Source of the DNA: an uncultured Phocaeicola sp.
GTDB taxonomy: Bacteria > Bacteroidota > Bacteroidia > Bacteroidales > Bacteroidaceae
Length of the DNA: 64,000 nt
NCBI GenBank assembly: GCA_944320845.1
Contig: CALUJA010000006.1
Location: 99,520 to 163,519, forward strand
Direction of reading: 5' to 3'
Positions 34,887 through 43,846 of this stretch are shown piece after piece (the first letter of the stretch is position 1; each line of letters opens with the position of its first letter). Position numbers and translations under genes: made by a program. The notes under the pieces are model-generated. The model was not told where the DNA came from. It saw only the letters and a list, made by a program, of their open reading frames with translations, and did no database searches.

Positions 34887-36434
34887 CTATTCGTCTTTAA
34901 ATAAAGGTAATACAATAATAAATTTAGTTCCTACATTCAGCTCACTTTCAGCACGGATTGTGCCTTTGTGGTCTGTAATGATTTTCTTCACATATGCCAG
35001 TCCAAGTCCAAAACCCTTTACATCATGCAGGTTTCCTGTATGGACACGATAGAACTTATCAAATATCTTCTTCAGGTTTTCCTTCTTGATTCCTATTCCG
35101 TTATCCTCAATCGAGATATACAGTTTGCCGGACTCGTTCCAGGTTTTCACCTTCAGTTCGATGTCGCCTTCCGGCTTCTTGTATTTTACCGCATTGTCCA
35201 GCAGATTAAAGATAACGTTCGTAAAGTGCATTTCATCCACAAATATAACAGGATCTTCAGCATTCAGTTCGGCGTCTAAAGAACCTCCATACTTTTCCAC
35301 CTTCAACCGGAAAGTATTCACCACGCCATTTATCAGTGCATTCGCATCAACCTCCTTCTTTTTCAAAGTAACACTCTGCTTTTCAAACATTGACATCTGC
35401 AGCACTTTCTCTACCTGAAAACGCAAACGCTTCGTTTCATCATTGATTACTCCCGAAATGTGCTTGAACATGACCGGGGACTTCCCGACGGCCGGATCAT
35501 TCAACATCTGTGCCGCCAAAGAGATAGTGGAAATCGGGGTCTTGAATTCGTGGGTCATGTTATTGATGAAGTCATTCTTTATCTCTGTCAGCTTCTTCTG
35601 GCGGAAGATGATATAAATGGTAAAGATAAATGTAACCAACAATACCAATGTAAAGATAATGGAGGGAATCATAAATCTTACCGAACTGAAGATATAATCG
35701 TCCATCGTCGGGAAGAATATGTTTACAAACCCCATCTTGGCCGGAGGGTCTTTTTCAAACAGCAGGCGGGAATATACCTTTTCATCATTATACATATAGT
35801 CCGAGCAGCGGTATACTTCCTTACCATCGCGGTCGGTTACCGAAAAATGATAAGGGATGTCTATTCCATTATTAAACAACTCCGACTTCAGAAAATGATC
35901 CAGCTGCTTAAAGTTAATGCGCTCTTTCAGCGGCTTGTCGCTCGCAGTATAAAGTATATTGTAAACCACCTCATCGAGCAAGGCACGCTGATACACATAG
36001 CGTTCCTTCAATATTTCCTGCAAGGCACGCGAAGTCTGCGCTATATTTTTACCGGTAGAAAACGACACTTTAGGCACTCCCGAAGGGCCTCGGCTGGTTA
36101 TGGTCTTCATCTCAAAAGTTGAAAAGGTTGTACCGTCAGGAGAAGTAACGGTATACTGATGATGCTCCACCACTTTCCCGCTATTCTGCTGTTCCAACTG
36201 CTGAGACAACTGCATTGCCCGTTCCTGCGCCGCCACATCTTTCTCCAAATATCTCTTGGTCTCCACCAGTTCCAGATTGTGCACAGCCTTGCCCACACTG
36301 CGGTTCACATTTTCCTCAAACTGTCCGCGCCGCATCTTGACCATCTCTTCAATATAGCTTACCTGCAAATAAAGCAAGCTCAGAAAAGACAATCCCATCA
36401 CAACACCCAATATCCAAATAGTTGACTTTTTCAT
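34887..36434 (-). CDS. rprX: Membrane sensor histidine kinase RprX
   Basis: 515 residues. First membrane segment at about 5-27 and a second at about 240-263 enclose a periplasmic sensor domain. The kinase core has His295 in NNMTHEFKTPIS, a dimerisation helix, and an ATPase domain with NLLDNAVKYKK, DNGIGI and GFGLGLAYVKKI motifs. It phosphorylates RprY. On the minus strand a TAAATTTG box at 36440-36447 is only 5 nt from the ATG, and a TATTTTTG box lies at 36574-36581; either could be the promoter. Confidence 0.92.
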   Translation of the reverse strand: MKKSTIWILGVVMGLSFLSLLYLQVSYIEEMVKMRRGQFEENVNRSVGKAVHNLELVETKRYLEKDVAAQERAMQLSQQLEQQNSGKVVEHHQYTVTSPDGTTFSTFEMKTITSRGPSGVPKVSFSTGKNIAQTSRALQEILKERYVYQRALLDEVVYNILYTASDKPLKERINFKQLDHFLKSELFNNGIDIPYHFSVTDRDGKEVYRCSDYMYNDEKVYSRLLFEKDPPAKMGFVNIFFPTMDDYIFSSVRFMIPSIIFTLVLLVTFIFTIYIIFRQKKLTEIKNDFINNMTHEFKTPISTISLAAQMLNDPAVGKSPVMFKHISGVINDETKRLRFQVEKVLQMSMFEKQSVTLKKKEVDANALINGVVNTFRLKVEKYGGSLDAELNAEDPVIFVDEMHFTNVIFNLLDNAVKYKKPEGDIELKVKTWNESGKLYISIEDNGIGIKKENLKKIFDKFYRVHTGNLHDVKGFGLGLAYVKKIITDHKGTIRAESELNVGTKFIIVLPLFKDE

Positions 36435-36723
36435 GCAGGCAAATTTAACAGCCTAAACTTTAAATAGTACCTTACTTAACATGTTTTAATCCGCGATTCT
36501 CTAATATTAACCGAATGCAGACTTTTACATCATAAAAGGCAAAGTAAAACCAAGCGGCACCGCCTCTTTCGTGCAAAAATAATAAAAATTTAAACAAAGG
36601 CAAGCAAAAATCCCTTTTTATCTAAAGTTAGTTAAACAAGAACATGGAGTCTCGTCGTTTACTCCCTTCACACCGCTCCTTGTCCACTTCGTCGCAGATA
36701 TTTTCCATCGCTTTCTTAATGGA
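36435..36723. other. AT-rich intergenic stretch upstream of rprX
   Basis: About 290 nt without a supportable gene. It holds the two candidate minus-strand promoter boxes for rprX (36440-36447 and 36574-36581) and several A/T runs. Nothing else is recognised. Confidence 0.5.
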
Positions 36724-36761
36724 AAAAGGTATTGCCCCATTCCTTTGCGGCAATACCTTTT
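36724..36761 (-). terminator. Terminator of the EF-G2-like gene
   Basis: A 13-bp perfect stem (36724-36736 and 36749-36761) with a 12-nt loop, ending in T-run on the minus strand, 31 nt after the stop. Confidence 0.8.
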
Positions 36762-36792
36762 ATGATAAACAAACTAAAAAAGACTGTTCATG

Positions 36793-38952
36793 TCAAGCAT
36801 CTTCCTTTTCCTGCTCTTCAAACTCCTTGATTAACTTGGCCTGAACATCTGTCGGAACGAGCTCGTAGCTGGCAAACTTCATGATAAACGAAGCCCGCCC
36901 TCCTGTCAGCGAACTTAACGCCGTTGAATAGTTCGACATTTCCTTCAACGGAACTTTGGCCGCCAGTTTCTCGTAACCTTTTTCGCTGCTCATGCCCATA
37001 ATCATTCCACGGCGTCCCTGCATGTCGCTCATCACATCTCCCAATTTGTCACTCGGACAGAAGACTTCCACATCATAAATAGGCTCCAATATCTTCGGAC
37101 CGGCATTCTTGAAAGCATCGCTGAACGCATGACGGCCTGCCAACATAAAGGAGATTTCATTGGAATCTACCGGGTGCATCTTCCCGTCATAAACGATTAC
37201 GCGCACATCGCGGGCATACGAACCCGTAAGCGGACCTTGCTCCATGCGGCTCATCACGCCTTTTAATATAGCAGGCATAAAGCGGGTATCAATGGCTCCA
37301 CCAACCACACTGTTAACGAATACCAATTTTCCACCCCATTCCAAATCAACTGTTTCGGTACTCTTTACATTTATCTTAAATTCCTGACCACCGAACTTGT
37401 AGACCTCAGGAGCAGGCATCCCCTCATAATAAGGCTCTACAATCAGATGAACCTCGCCAAACTGTCCGGCTCCACCCGACTGTTTCTTATGGCGGTAATC
37501 TGCGCGGGCAGCTTTTGTGATGGTTTCACGATAAGGAATCTTCGGCTCAAGAAACTGAATCGGCAACTTCTCATTGTTTTCCAAACGCCACTTCAACGTG
37601 CGCAGATGGAATTCCCCTTGGCCGTGAACCAGAATCTGCTTAAGTTCCTTCGATTGTTCTACCACCCATGTCGGGTCTTCCTCACGCATACGGTTCAAGA
37701 CAGCCATCATCTTTTCCGTATCCGCCTCGTTCACCGGCTTGATGGCACGCGTATATTTAGGATTCGGATACTTGATAAAGTTAAAGCGGTTCTCGCAATC
37801 TTTTCCGTTCAGCGTATTTCCCGTCTTTACATCCTTAAGCTTCACCGTACATCCAATATCTCCCGCACGCAGTTCGTCCACCTTTTCACGGTTTGCGCCC
37901 GCACATACGTAAAGTTGGGCCATACGCTCTTTGGAGCCCCGATCTGCATTTGTAAGGTCATCTCCCTCGTGAACGGTTCCGCTCATCACCTTAAAATACT
38001 GTACATCCCCTATATGCGGCTCGATTGCCGTTTTAAAGAAATACAATGAAGTAGGCCCGTCGGCATCAGGAGATACCACTACGCCACGGGTATTATGCAC
38101 CGGAGGCATTTCATCGACAAACGGGACGACATTTCCCAAGAACTCCATCAGACGGCGCACGCCCATATCCTTTCCCGCACATACACAAAATACCGGGAAC
38201 ATGCCGCGCGCGGCCAATCCTTTACGGATGCCTTCACGCATTTCGTCCTCGCTCAGCGACTCCGACTCAAAGAACTTTTCCATCAAGGTCTCATCATGCT
38301 CTGCTGCGGCCTCAACCAAATTCTTGTGCCATGCCTGTGCCTTTTCCATTTCCTCGGCAGGAACCGGTTCGATGGTAGGCGCACCACCGTCCGGCCCCCA
38401 CGAATATTTTTTCATCAGAAGTACATCAATCAATGAATTGAAGCCCGGTCCCGTAGTCAAAGGATACTGAACCGGCACCACTTTTGAGCCGTAATTCTCT
38501 TTCAACTGCTCAAGCACATGGTCGAAATCACATTTCTCGTTGTCAAGTTGGTTCACAAGAAAAATGACCGGCTTGCCTAATTTTTCCGTATAGCGGAAGT
38601 GATTCTGCGTTCCGACCTCCGGCCCGTACTGGCCGTTCAATAACAGAATCGCCGTATCGGTTACATTCAGCGCCGTTATTGCCGCTCCCACGAAGTCGTC
38701 GCTTCCCGGACAGTCTATGATATTGAGCTTCTTCCCATTCCATTCCACATGATAAACGGTAGAGAAGACGGAGTAACCGTATTCCTGCTCTACCGGAAAA
38801 TAATCGCTGACTGTATTCTTGGCAGTAATTCTGCCTCTGCGTTTTATAATACCACTCTCATAAAGCAGCGCTTCCGTGAGAGTGGTTTTTCCTGATCCAT
38901 CATTGCCTAAAAGTGCAATGTTCTTGATTTCATTGGTTTGATATACTTTCAT
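36793..38952 (-). CDS. fusA2: Elongation factor G-like protein EF-G2 with altered GTPase motifs
   Basis: 719 residues with the EF-G domain order: G domain (1 to about 275), beta barrel, and domains III-V. The P-loop GNDGSGKTT (16-24) is present, but the G3 motif reads DCPGSDDF (80-87), so the catalytic His of the usual DTPGH is Ser84. G4 reads NQLD (134-137) instead of NKMD. Loss of that His should abolish normal GTP hydrolysis. From memory, a Bacteroides EF-G paralogue without GTPase activity (EF-G2) supports translation during starvation and gut colonisation; this gene fits that description. Neighbours: rprX downstream and a TerB/DnaJ gene upstream. Confidence 0.9.
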   Translation of the reverse strand: MKVYQTNEIKNIALLGNDGSGKTTLTEALLYESGIIKRRGRITAKNTVSDYFPVEQEYGYSVFSTVYHVEWNGKKLNIIDCPGSDDFVGAAITALNVTDTAILLLNGQYGPEVGTQNHFRYTEKLGKPVIFLVNQLDNEKCDFDHVLEQLKENYGSKVVPVQYPLTTGPGFNSLIDVLLMKKYSWGPDGGAPTIEPVPAEEMEKAQAWHKNLVEAAAEHDETLMEKFFESESLSEDEMREGIRKGLAARGMFPVFCVCAGKDMGVRRLMEFLGNVVPFVDEMPPVHNTRGVVVSPDADGPTSLYFFKTAIEPHIGDVQYFKVMSGTVHEGDDLTNADRGSKERMAQLYVCAGANREKVDELRAGDIGCTVKLKDVKTGNTLNGKDCENRFNFIKYPNPKYTRAIKPVNEADTEKMMAVLNRMREEDPTWVVEQSKELKQILVHGQGEFHLRTLKWRLENNEKLPIQFLEPKIPYRETITKAARADYRHKKQSGGAGQFGEVHLIVEPYYEGMPAPEVYKFGGQEFKINVKSTETVDLEWGGKLVFVNSVVGGAIDTRFMPAILKGVMSRMEQGPLTGSYARDVRVIVYDGKMHPVDSNEISFMLAGRHAFSDAFKNAGPKILEPIYDVEVFCPSDKLGDVMSDMQGRRGMIMGMSSEKGYEKLAAKVPLKEMSNYSTALSSLTGGRASFIMKFASYELVPTDVQAKLIKEFEEQEKEDA

Positions 38953-39110
38953 GGTTTTTCATGATTTAGTTAGTAACAAAAGGATATGCTTCTCATATCT
39001 CTGTAATGAAGCGCAAATTAGGGATTATAATCGGGAAAAGCAACAAAAGCGTTCGTGTTACTCAACATGTTTTTCTGAAGAAGCGTCTTATCCGGCGCTT
39101 CCAAAAAGCC

Positions 39111-39149
39111 GCCGGCTCCTGTCAAAAAAAGTTTTTGACAGGAGCCGGC
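39111..39149 (-). terminator. Strong terminator-like hairpin after the TerB/DnaJ gene
   Basis: A perfect 18-bp inverted repeat (39111-39128 and 39132-39149) with a 3-nt loop. It lies 29 nt after the djlA-like stop on the minus strand. GGCTTTTTGG follows, so the T-run is short. It separates this gene from the EF-G2 gene. Confidence 0.7.
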
Positions 39150-39178
39150 AAGACTTTTCCCTATTCCTTTATCACCGC

Positions 39179-39955
39179 CTATTTCATTCCTCTGGCCTTA
39201 TAGACGCGCTCTTTCGCATTGTTAATCAGCTGGAATTTTTCTTCAGCCGCCTTGCGGATGTCTTCCCCCAATGTCGCCACCCGGTCGGGATGGTGCCTCA
39301 AGGCCAGACGCCGGTACGCCGCACGCACTTCCTCGTCGGTAGCCGTCGGCTCCACCTCGAGCACCTTGTAGGCATCCGCCAGCGAATCGTTCTTCAGACT
39401 GAGCATCGACTCGACTTCCTGCAGGGAAAGCCCCATGGCAAGGGCCACTTCCTTCAGCGCATCTATTTCCGCCTGACACACATTCCCGTCACTCTGGGCT
39501 ATCTTGGCAAGAAAGCTCAGCATCTGCAGGCGCTCTTCGTAAGAAAGATTGGCTGCAATCTGGGCTCCACAGTCATGAATCGTGTTTTTAAAAGCCATCG
39601 GGTCTGTGCGCTCCATGCGCTTGCGCTCCTCGAAAAGGTTCAGCAGTATCTGTTCGCCCTCGGAAACGGCCGCTTCACCGAAATTCATCCGCAAGAACCG
39701 GCGGACAAACTCCATTTCGCTGTGCATAACACGCCCGTCGGCCCGCATGATATACGAAGCCATTACCAGCATCGAGAAAAGAAAGCTGTTCCGCTGTCCG
39801 GTATACCCGCCATATCCGCCGCTCTCCCCGCCGGTCTGTCCGGAAAGATCCGTAGCCTTGTCAAACCAAGACCCCAATGCATAGCCGGCCAATGCCCCCA
39901 ACGGGCCGCCGGCCATAAATCCCATGATTCCGCCAATCCATTTTCCTAATCCCAT
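39179..39955 (-). CDS. DjlA-like protein: TerB domain plus C-terminal J domain
   Basis: 258 residues. A Gly-rich N-terminus (MGGPLGALAGYALGSWF type, 13-31) resembles a membrane-associating glycine-zipper. A TerB-like helical domain spans about 55-190 (RADGRVMHSEMEFVRRFLR and SDGNVCQAEIDALKEVA are its two acidic loops). The J domain (195-258) has HPD at 222-224, which stimulates Hsp70 ATPase activity. The order matches DjlA, a membrane-linked co-chaperone. It is transcribed alone from a box at 39982-39989. Confidence 0.9.
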   Translation of the reverse strand: MGLGKWIGGIMGFMAGGPLGALAGYALGSWFDKATDLSGQTGGESGGYGGYTGQRNSFLFSMLVMASYIMRADGRVMHSEMEFVRRFLRMNFGEAAVSEGEQILLNLFEERKRMERTDPMAFKNTIHDCGAQIAANLSYEERLQMLSFLAKIAQSDGNVCQAEIDALKEVALAMGLSLQEVESMLSLKNDSLADAYKVLEVEPTATDEEVRAAYRRLALRHHPDRVATLGEDIRKAAEEKFQLINNAKERVYKARGMK

Positions 39956-39981
39956 ATCACTTCAATCTTTTTATTTCATGG

Positions 39982-39989
39982 CAAAAATA
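39982..39989 (-). promoter_or_regulatory. -7 box for the DjlA-like gene
   Basis: Reads TATTTTTG on the minus strand, 26 nt before the ATG. Confidence 0.5.
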
Positions 39990-40043
39990 AAGAATCCCCT
40001 CTAAAAACACAAATGCTTTCAGAAGGGAGTTACAAAATCTGTG

Positions 40044-41207
40044 TCATTCTCCACACACATATTTGCAGAAGCGTTTCAGGCCTTCTTCCAGTACCGAACG
40101 CGGACATGCTATGTTCCATCGCATGAAACCTTCGCCTTCCGCCCCATACATTGTACCGGCATTCAACCACAAACGGGCTTCCTTCATCAGGTTCTGCTCC
40201 AGTTCCTCCGAACTTTGATGCAGCGACGAACAGTCCATCCAAACCAGATAAGTGCCTTCAAGCCTGCCGACAGGGAACTGGGACAGGTGCTTGCGGCAGA
40301 AGTCCCGCATCCACAAATAGTTTCCCTTCAGATAATCGAGCAGCTGCACAAGCCATTCCTCGCCTTCATTATAGGCGGCAATCGTCGCCAAGACTCCAAA
40401 CGGATTCACATCACACACCTCATTGACATTGATTGCCTTGTCTATTTTTTGGCGCACCTCTTCATCCGGAGCCACGATGTTTGCAATCTGCAGTCCGGCC
40501 ATATTGAAAGCCTTGCTGGGCGATATGCAGACCACCGACCGGGCAACGAACTCTTCAGAGATGGAAGCAAACGGAGTGTATCTGTATTCCGGGAAAACCA
40601 GTTCGCAATGAATTTCATCCGAAATTACCATCACATCATGACGGAAACAAATCTCCCCCATCCGCGCCAGTTCCTCCTTCGTCCAGACTCTTCCTGCGGG
40701 ATTATGCGGATTGCACAGCAGGAAAAGCTTCACTTTCGGGTCTGACACTTTCCGTTCCAAATCTTCAAAATCCACTTTCCAGGTATCTTCCACCCGAAGC
40801 AGCGGATTGCTCACCAGCGTGCATCCGTTATTGCGAACCGATGAAAAGAAACAATTGTAGACAGGCGTCTGCACCACCACCTTATCGCCCGGCACAGTCA
40901 AGGCCTTGATAACGGCAGACAGGGCAGGCACCACTCCCGAAGTATAAATCATCCGCTCCCGCCGAATCTTCCATCCGTGACGCCGGTCAAACCAACCGAC
41001 CACCGCATCGTAATAAGCGTCGGGAACGCGCGTATACCCAAAGATACCATGAGAAACACGCTTCTGCAAGGCCTCCACTATGGCAGGAGCCGTACGGAAA
41101 TCCATGTCGGCCACCCACATCGGAAGCATGTCCTCGTCCGCGGCACTGTCCCACTTATAAGAAAGCGTATTGCGGCGAGGCACTATCTCGTCGAAATCAT
41201 ATCTCAT
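40044..41207 (-). CDS. patB: PatB/MalY-type PLP-dependent C-S lyase
   Basis: 387 residues. A fold-type I aminotransferase-like enzyme that usually cleaves cystathionine or cysteine to thiol or sulfide, ammonia and pyruvate. Seen: MWVADMDFRTAPAIVEAL near the start, CNPHNPAGRVW, SDEIHCEL, and the PLP-binding Lys232 in SPSKAFNMAGLQ. These features match PatB/MalY rather than true transaminases. It follows a DUF3737 gene by 9 nt on the minus strand. Confidence 0.92.
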   Translation of the reverse strand: MRYDFDEIVPRRNTLSYKWDSAADEDMLPMWVADMDFRTAPAIVEALQKRVSHGIFGYTRVPDAYYDAVVGWFDRRHGWKIRRERMIYTSGVVPALSAVIKALTVPGDKVVVQTPVYNCFFSSVRNNGCTLVSNPLLRVEDTWKVDFEDLERKVSDPKVKLFLLCNPHNPAGRVWTKEELARMGEICFRHDVMVISDEIHCELVFPEYRYTPFASISEEFVARSVVCISPSKAFNMAGLQIANIVAPDEEVRQKIDKAINVNEVCDVNPFGVLATIAAYNEGEEWLVQLLDYLKGNYLWMRDFCRKHLSQFPVGRLEGTYLVWMDCSSLHQSSEELEQNLMKEARLWLNAGTMYGAEGEGFMRWNIACPRSVLEEGLKRFCKYVCGE

Positions 41208-41216
41208 AAAGCCACC

Positions 41217-42065
41217 TTAATTTTCCCACACCTTCAGTTCGCAGTCGGCCGGAGCCTTGATGTTCTCGTCCAGAATAATCTCGCCGTAGCTTTCAGCCGT
41301 GATGCTTCCCGTGCGCGGGTTCTTCACACTACGTATCGGGCTCTTGACGGTGGCCTGCACACTGCTATATTCGAAAGACAAATCGCAATCGTCGGCCATC
41401 ACACAGTTCTCCATCACCAGATTATGGGCATAACACAACGGTTGTGTCCCGGATATCTTGCAGTTTACCAGGCGCAGATTTCTGGAATGCCACCCCAAAT
41501 ACTCGCCTTCCAGCTCAGAATCGTAGACCGTGACATTCTCCGTATTCCAAAAGGCATCTTTCGAATCGATGACCGCATTGCGGATTTCCACATTCTTGCA
41601 GTACTGGAAAGAATAGTTGCCCTGCTGGCGGTAGTTTTCGATACGGATATTCTCACTGTGCATGAACAGATAATCGGCGTGAGCCACTTCCACATTCTTC
41701 AACTCCACGTTCTTGCAGTGCCAGAGCGTTTCCTGAGCATCCGGTATCTGCACATTTTCCAGGCGGATGCCGTCCATCTCACGAAACATCTTCGGAGCAT
41801 CCACCCGCGTATCCGTCATCTCCAAATCGCGTGAATACCACAAAGCGGCACGCGCCCCCTCGGTAAACAGACATTTCCTGACTACAAAGCCGTCCACATG
41901 CCAGAAAGGATACTTGCCTTCAAAGCGGCAGTTCACCGCCTCTATATTGCTGCATTCCTTCAAGGCCGATTCTCCGGCATGTATGGTCACATTCTCCAAA
42001 TACAGATTATGCGATGCAAACAGAGGACGTTCGCCTCCATATTCCTTATTCCTTATCTCTTCCAT
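41217..42065 (-). CDS. DUF3737 right-handed beta-helix-like protein
   Basis: 282 residues. No signal peptide or membrane segment. It is made of short imperfect repeats of about 20 residues with Asn, Cys and aromatic positions (NVTIHAGESALKECSNIEA, LWYSRDLEMTDTRVDAP, CKNVELKNVEVAHADYL), the pattern of DUF3737 proteins, predicted to fold as a beta-helix. Function is unknown; the lack of a signal suggests a cytoplasmic protein. It is probably co-transcribed with patB. Confidence 0.85.
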   Translation of the reverse strand: MEEIRNKEYGGERPLFASHNLYLENVTIHAGESALKECSNIEAVNCRFEGKYPFWHVDGFVVRKCLFTEGARAALWYSRDLEMTDTRVDAPKMFREMDGIRLENVQIPDAQETLWHCKNVELKNVEVAHADYLFMHSENIRIENYRQQGNYSFQYCKNVEIRNAVIDSKDAFWNTENVTVYDSELEGEYLGWHSRNLRLVNCKISGTQPLCYAHNLVMENCVMADDCDLSFEYSSVQATVKSPIRSVKNPRTGSITAESYGEIILDENIKAPADCELKVWEN

Positions 42066-42098
42066 CTTTATATAATTTATACGTTAATCTCTATGCTA

Positions 42099-42106
42099 CA
42101 AAAATA
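42099..42106 (-). promoter_or_regulatory. -7 box for the DUF3737-patB unit
   Basis: Reads TATTTTTG on the minus strand, 33 nt before the ATG. Confidence 0.5.
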
Positions 42107-42165
42107 GACCTTTATCATCTGTCCGGATGTAAACAAATTACAGATGTTATGACCCTAATTACGGA

Positions 42166-43590
42166 TTATATCTTCTTCATCCAGTTTCCCTTTTCCAGGC
42201 GTATCAGGAATATAATTCCTCTGAAACACAATTCGATGCACATAGCAAGCCATACTCCCTTCAGTCCCATGGTCGGGGCAAGCGAAGCGGCAAGCGTCAG
42301 ACGCACCGCCCAAATGCTGAAAAAGTTCATAAAACAAGGCACAATCGTATTGCCCGCACCGACAAACACGCCATAAGCCACAATGGCCGCAGCAAACATC
42401 GGCTCCGCAAAGGCCTCGATGCGCAATGCCATCACTCCTAAAGAAAGGATTTCCGCATCGGGGGTCATTATCCCTATGATTACCGGAGCGGCCACATACA
42501 TGATTACTCCCATAATCCCCATCACAATCATGCCCATCCATACCGTTATGCGGGCAAAACGCCGCGTCAGCTCCCTGCGGCCTGCCCCCAGGCTTTGTCC
42601 GACCAGAGTCGTGGCCGCATCCGCAATGCCATAGCCCGGCATATAGCAAAGGCTTTCCGCCGTGATGGCAAAAGAATTGGCCGCTATGGAAAAGATTCCC
42701 AAAGGGGCAACGATGACTGTCGTCATAATCTGCGCCCCGCAGATAACGGCATGCTCGACTCCCATCGGCAAGCCGATGTGAAGAGCCTTCTTTATCGTCG
42801 TCCTGCGCAGCAGGAAACTGCCGCGTTCCTTGCTCAGATTCAAATCAGAAGAACGGGTGCAAAGAAACCATGTCATCAGTCCCGCCGTGACCAGCTCGGC
42901 GAGTCCGGTTCCCAAAGCGGCACCCGCCACCTCCAGTCCCGCTCCCGGCATGAAAAAGGAAAGGCCGAACCAGCACACTTCACGCGAAGGAAATATCAGA
43001 AAGAAATTGAATATCACATCAAGCAGGCACATCAGCACGCTCAACAGGCTCGGTATGTGCATATTCCCGCTGCAACGCAGCATGCCTCCCGAAAGGAAAT
43101 TAAGCTGCAAGAGAGGAAGAAAAGAAGAATAAATGAGGAAATAGAGCGACGAATCGTCACAAATGGAGGCATCTCCCCCCAACCACCGCGGCAAATCCCC
43201 GCTGATAAAGATTCCAACGGCAGCCAGCGCAAAGACAAAAAGATGCGCAGCCACCAGTGCCTGACGAAGTATCATACGGGCCAGCTTCATGTCGCCCGCC
43301 CCTATGGCATGAGCCACCTGAACCGAGAATCCCGTTGCACAAGCACCGCACAAGCCGCTGAAAAGCCAGGTCGTCGTCGACACCAGTCCGATGGAAGCCG
43401 ATGCTTCCGCTCCCAGACTGCCCACCATCGACGCGTCGATATACTGCATCGCAATCGATGAAAACTGTGCGACAACAGCCGGTATACTGAGCTGCACGGT
43501 CAGTTTCAGCTGCTGGCCCAATGTCATCGGACGGCCTTCACGGATAAACGCCAACAGGCCCTCTGCATTATTCAACCTTACTTTTGCCAT
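42166..43590 (-). CDS. MATE-family multidrug/metabolite exporter
   Basis: 474 residues from the ATG at 43590 (MAKVRLNNAEGLLAFI); an ATG at 43620 is only about 11 nt from the promoter box. Twelve hydrophobic segments, with two homologous halves, each starting with a long helix (QLSIPAVVAQFSSIAMQYIDASMVG in the first half, and KALHIGLPMGVEHAV in the second). These fit MATE antiporters, which use a sodium or proton gradient. It is divergent from an AraC-type regulator. Confidence 0.93.
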   Translation of the reverse strand: MAKVRLNNAEGLLAFIREGRPMTLGQQLKLTVQLSIPAVVAQFSSIAMQYIDASMVGSLGAEASASIGLVSTTTWLFSGLCGACATGFSVQVAHAIGAGDMKLARMILRQALVAAHLFVFALAAVGIFISGDLPRWLGGDASICDDSSLYFLIYSSFLPLLQLNFLSGGMLRCSGNMHIPSLLSVLMCLLDVIFNFFLIFPSREVCWFGLSFFMPGAGLEVAGAALGTGLAELVTAGLMTWFLCTRSSDLNLSKERGSFLLRRTTIKKALHIGLPMGVEHAVICGAQIMTTVIVAPLGIFSIAANSFAITAESLCYMPGYGIADAATTLVGQSLGAGRRELTRRFARITVWMGMIVMGIMGVIMYVAAPVIIGIMTPDAEILSLGVMALRIEAFAEPMFAAAIVAYGVFVGAGNTIVPCFMNFFSIWAVRLTLAASLAPTMGLKGVWLAMCIELCFRGIIFLIRLEKGNWMKKI

Positions 43591-43631
43591 AACCAGTGAT
43601 TTCCCTTTACAAGGTCTCATTTTTCCGGATG

Positions 43632-43639
43632 CAAAGATA
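43632..43639 (-). promoter_or_regulatory. -7 box for the MATE exporter
   Basis: Reads TATCTTTG on the minus strand, 41 nt before the chosen ATG. Confidence 0.55.
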
Positions 43640-43798
43640 AGCACGAAAAGGCAAACGCAAACAAACAAGCGGCACACTTAATCCTTAAAAATCCCGAACA
43701 AGTTTTTCATCTTTTAAACATTTTACCCTTATTACGGAGATAATAACCCAAATTACAGAATCCCGACGGCGCGGCAAACAAGCTAAAGTTTTTATTCC

Positions 43799-43806
43799 TA
43801 CCTTTG
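43799..43806 (+). promoter_or_regulatory. -7 box for the AraC-type regulator
   Basis: TACCTTTG, 40 nt before the ATG at 43847. Confidence 0.6.
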
Positions 43807-43846
43807 CGGCAGAAAATGAAAGGGCAATATAAGATTTTGATTATTG

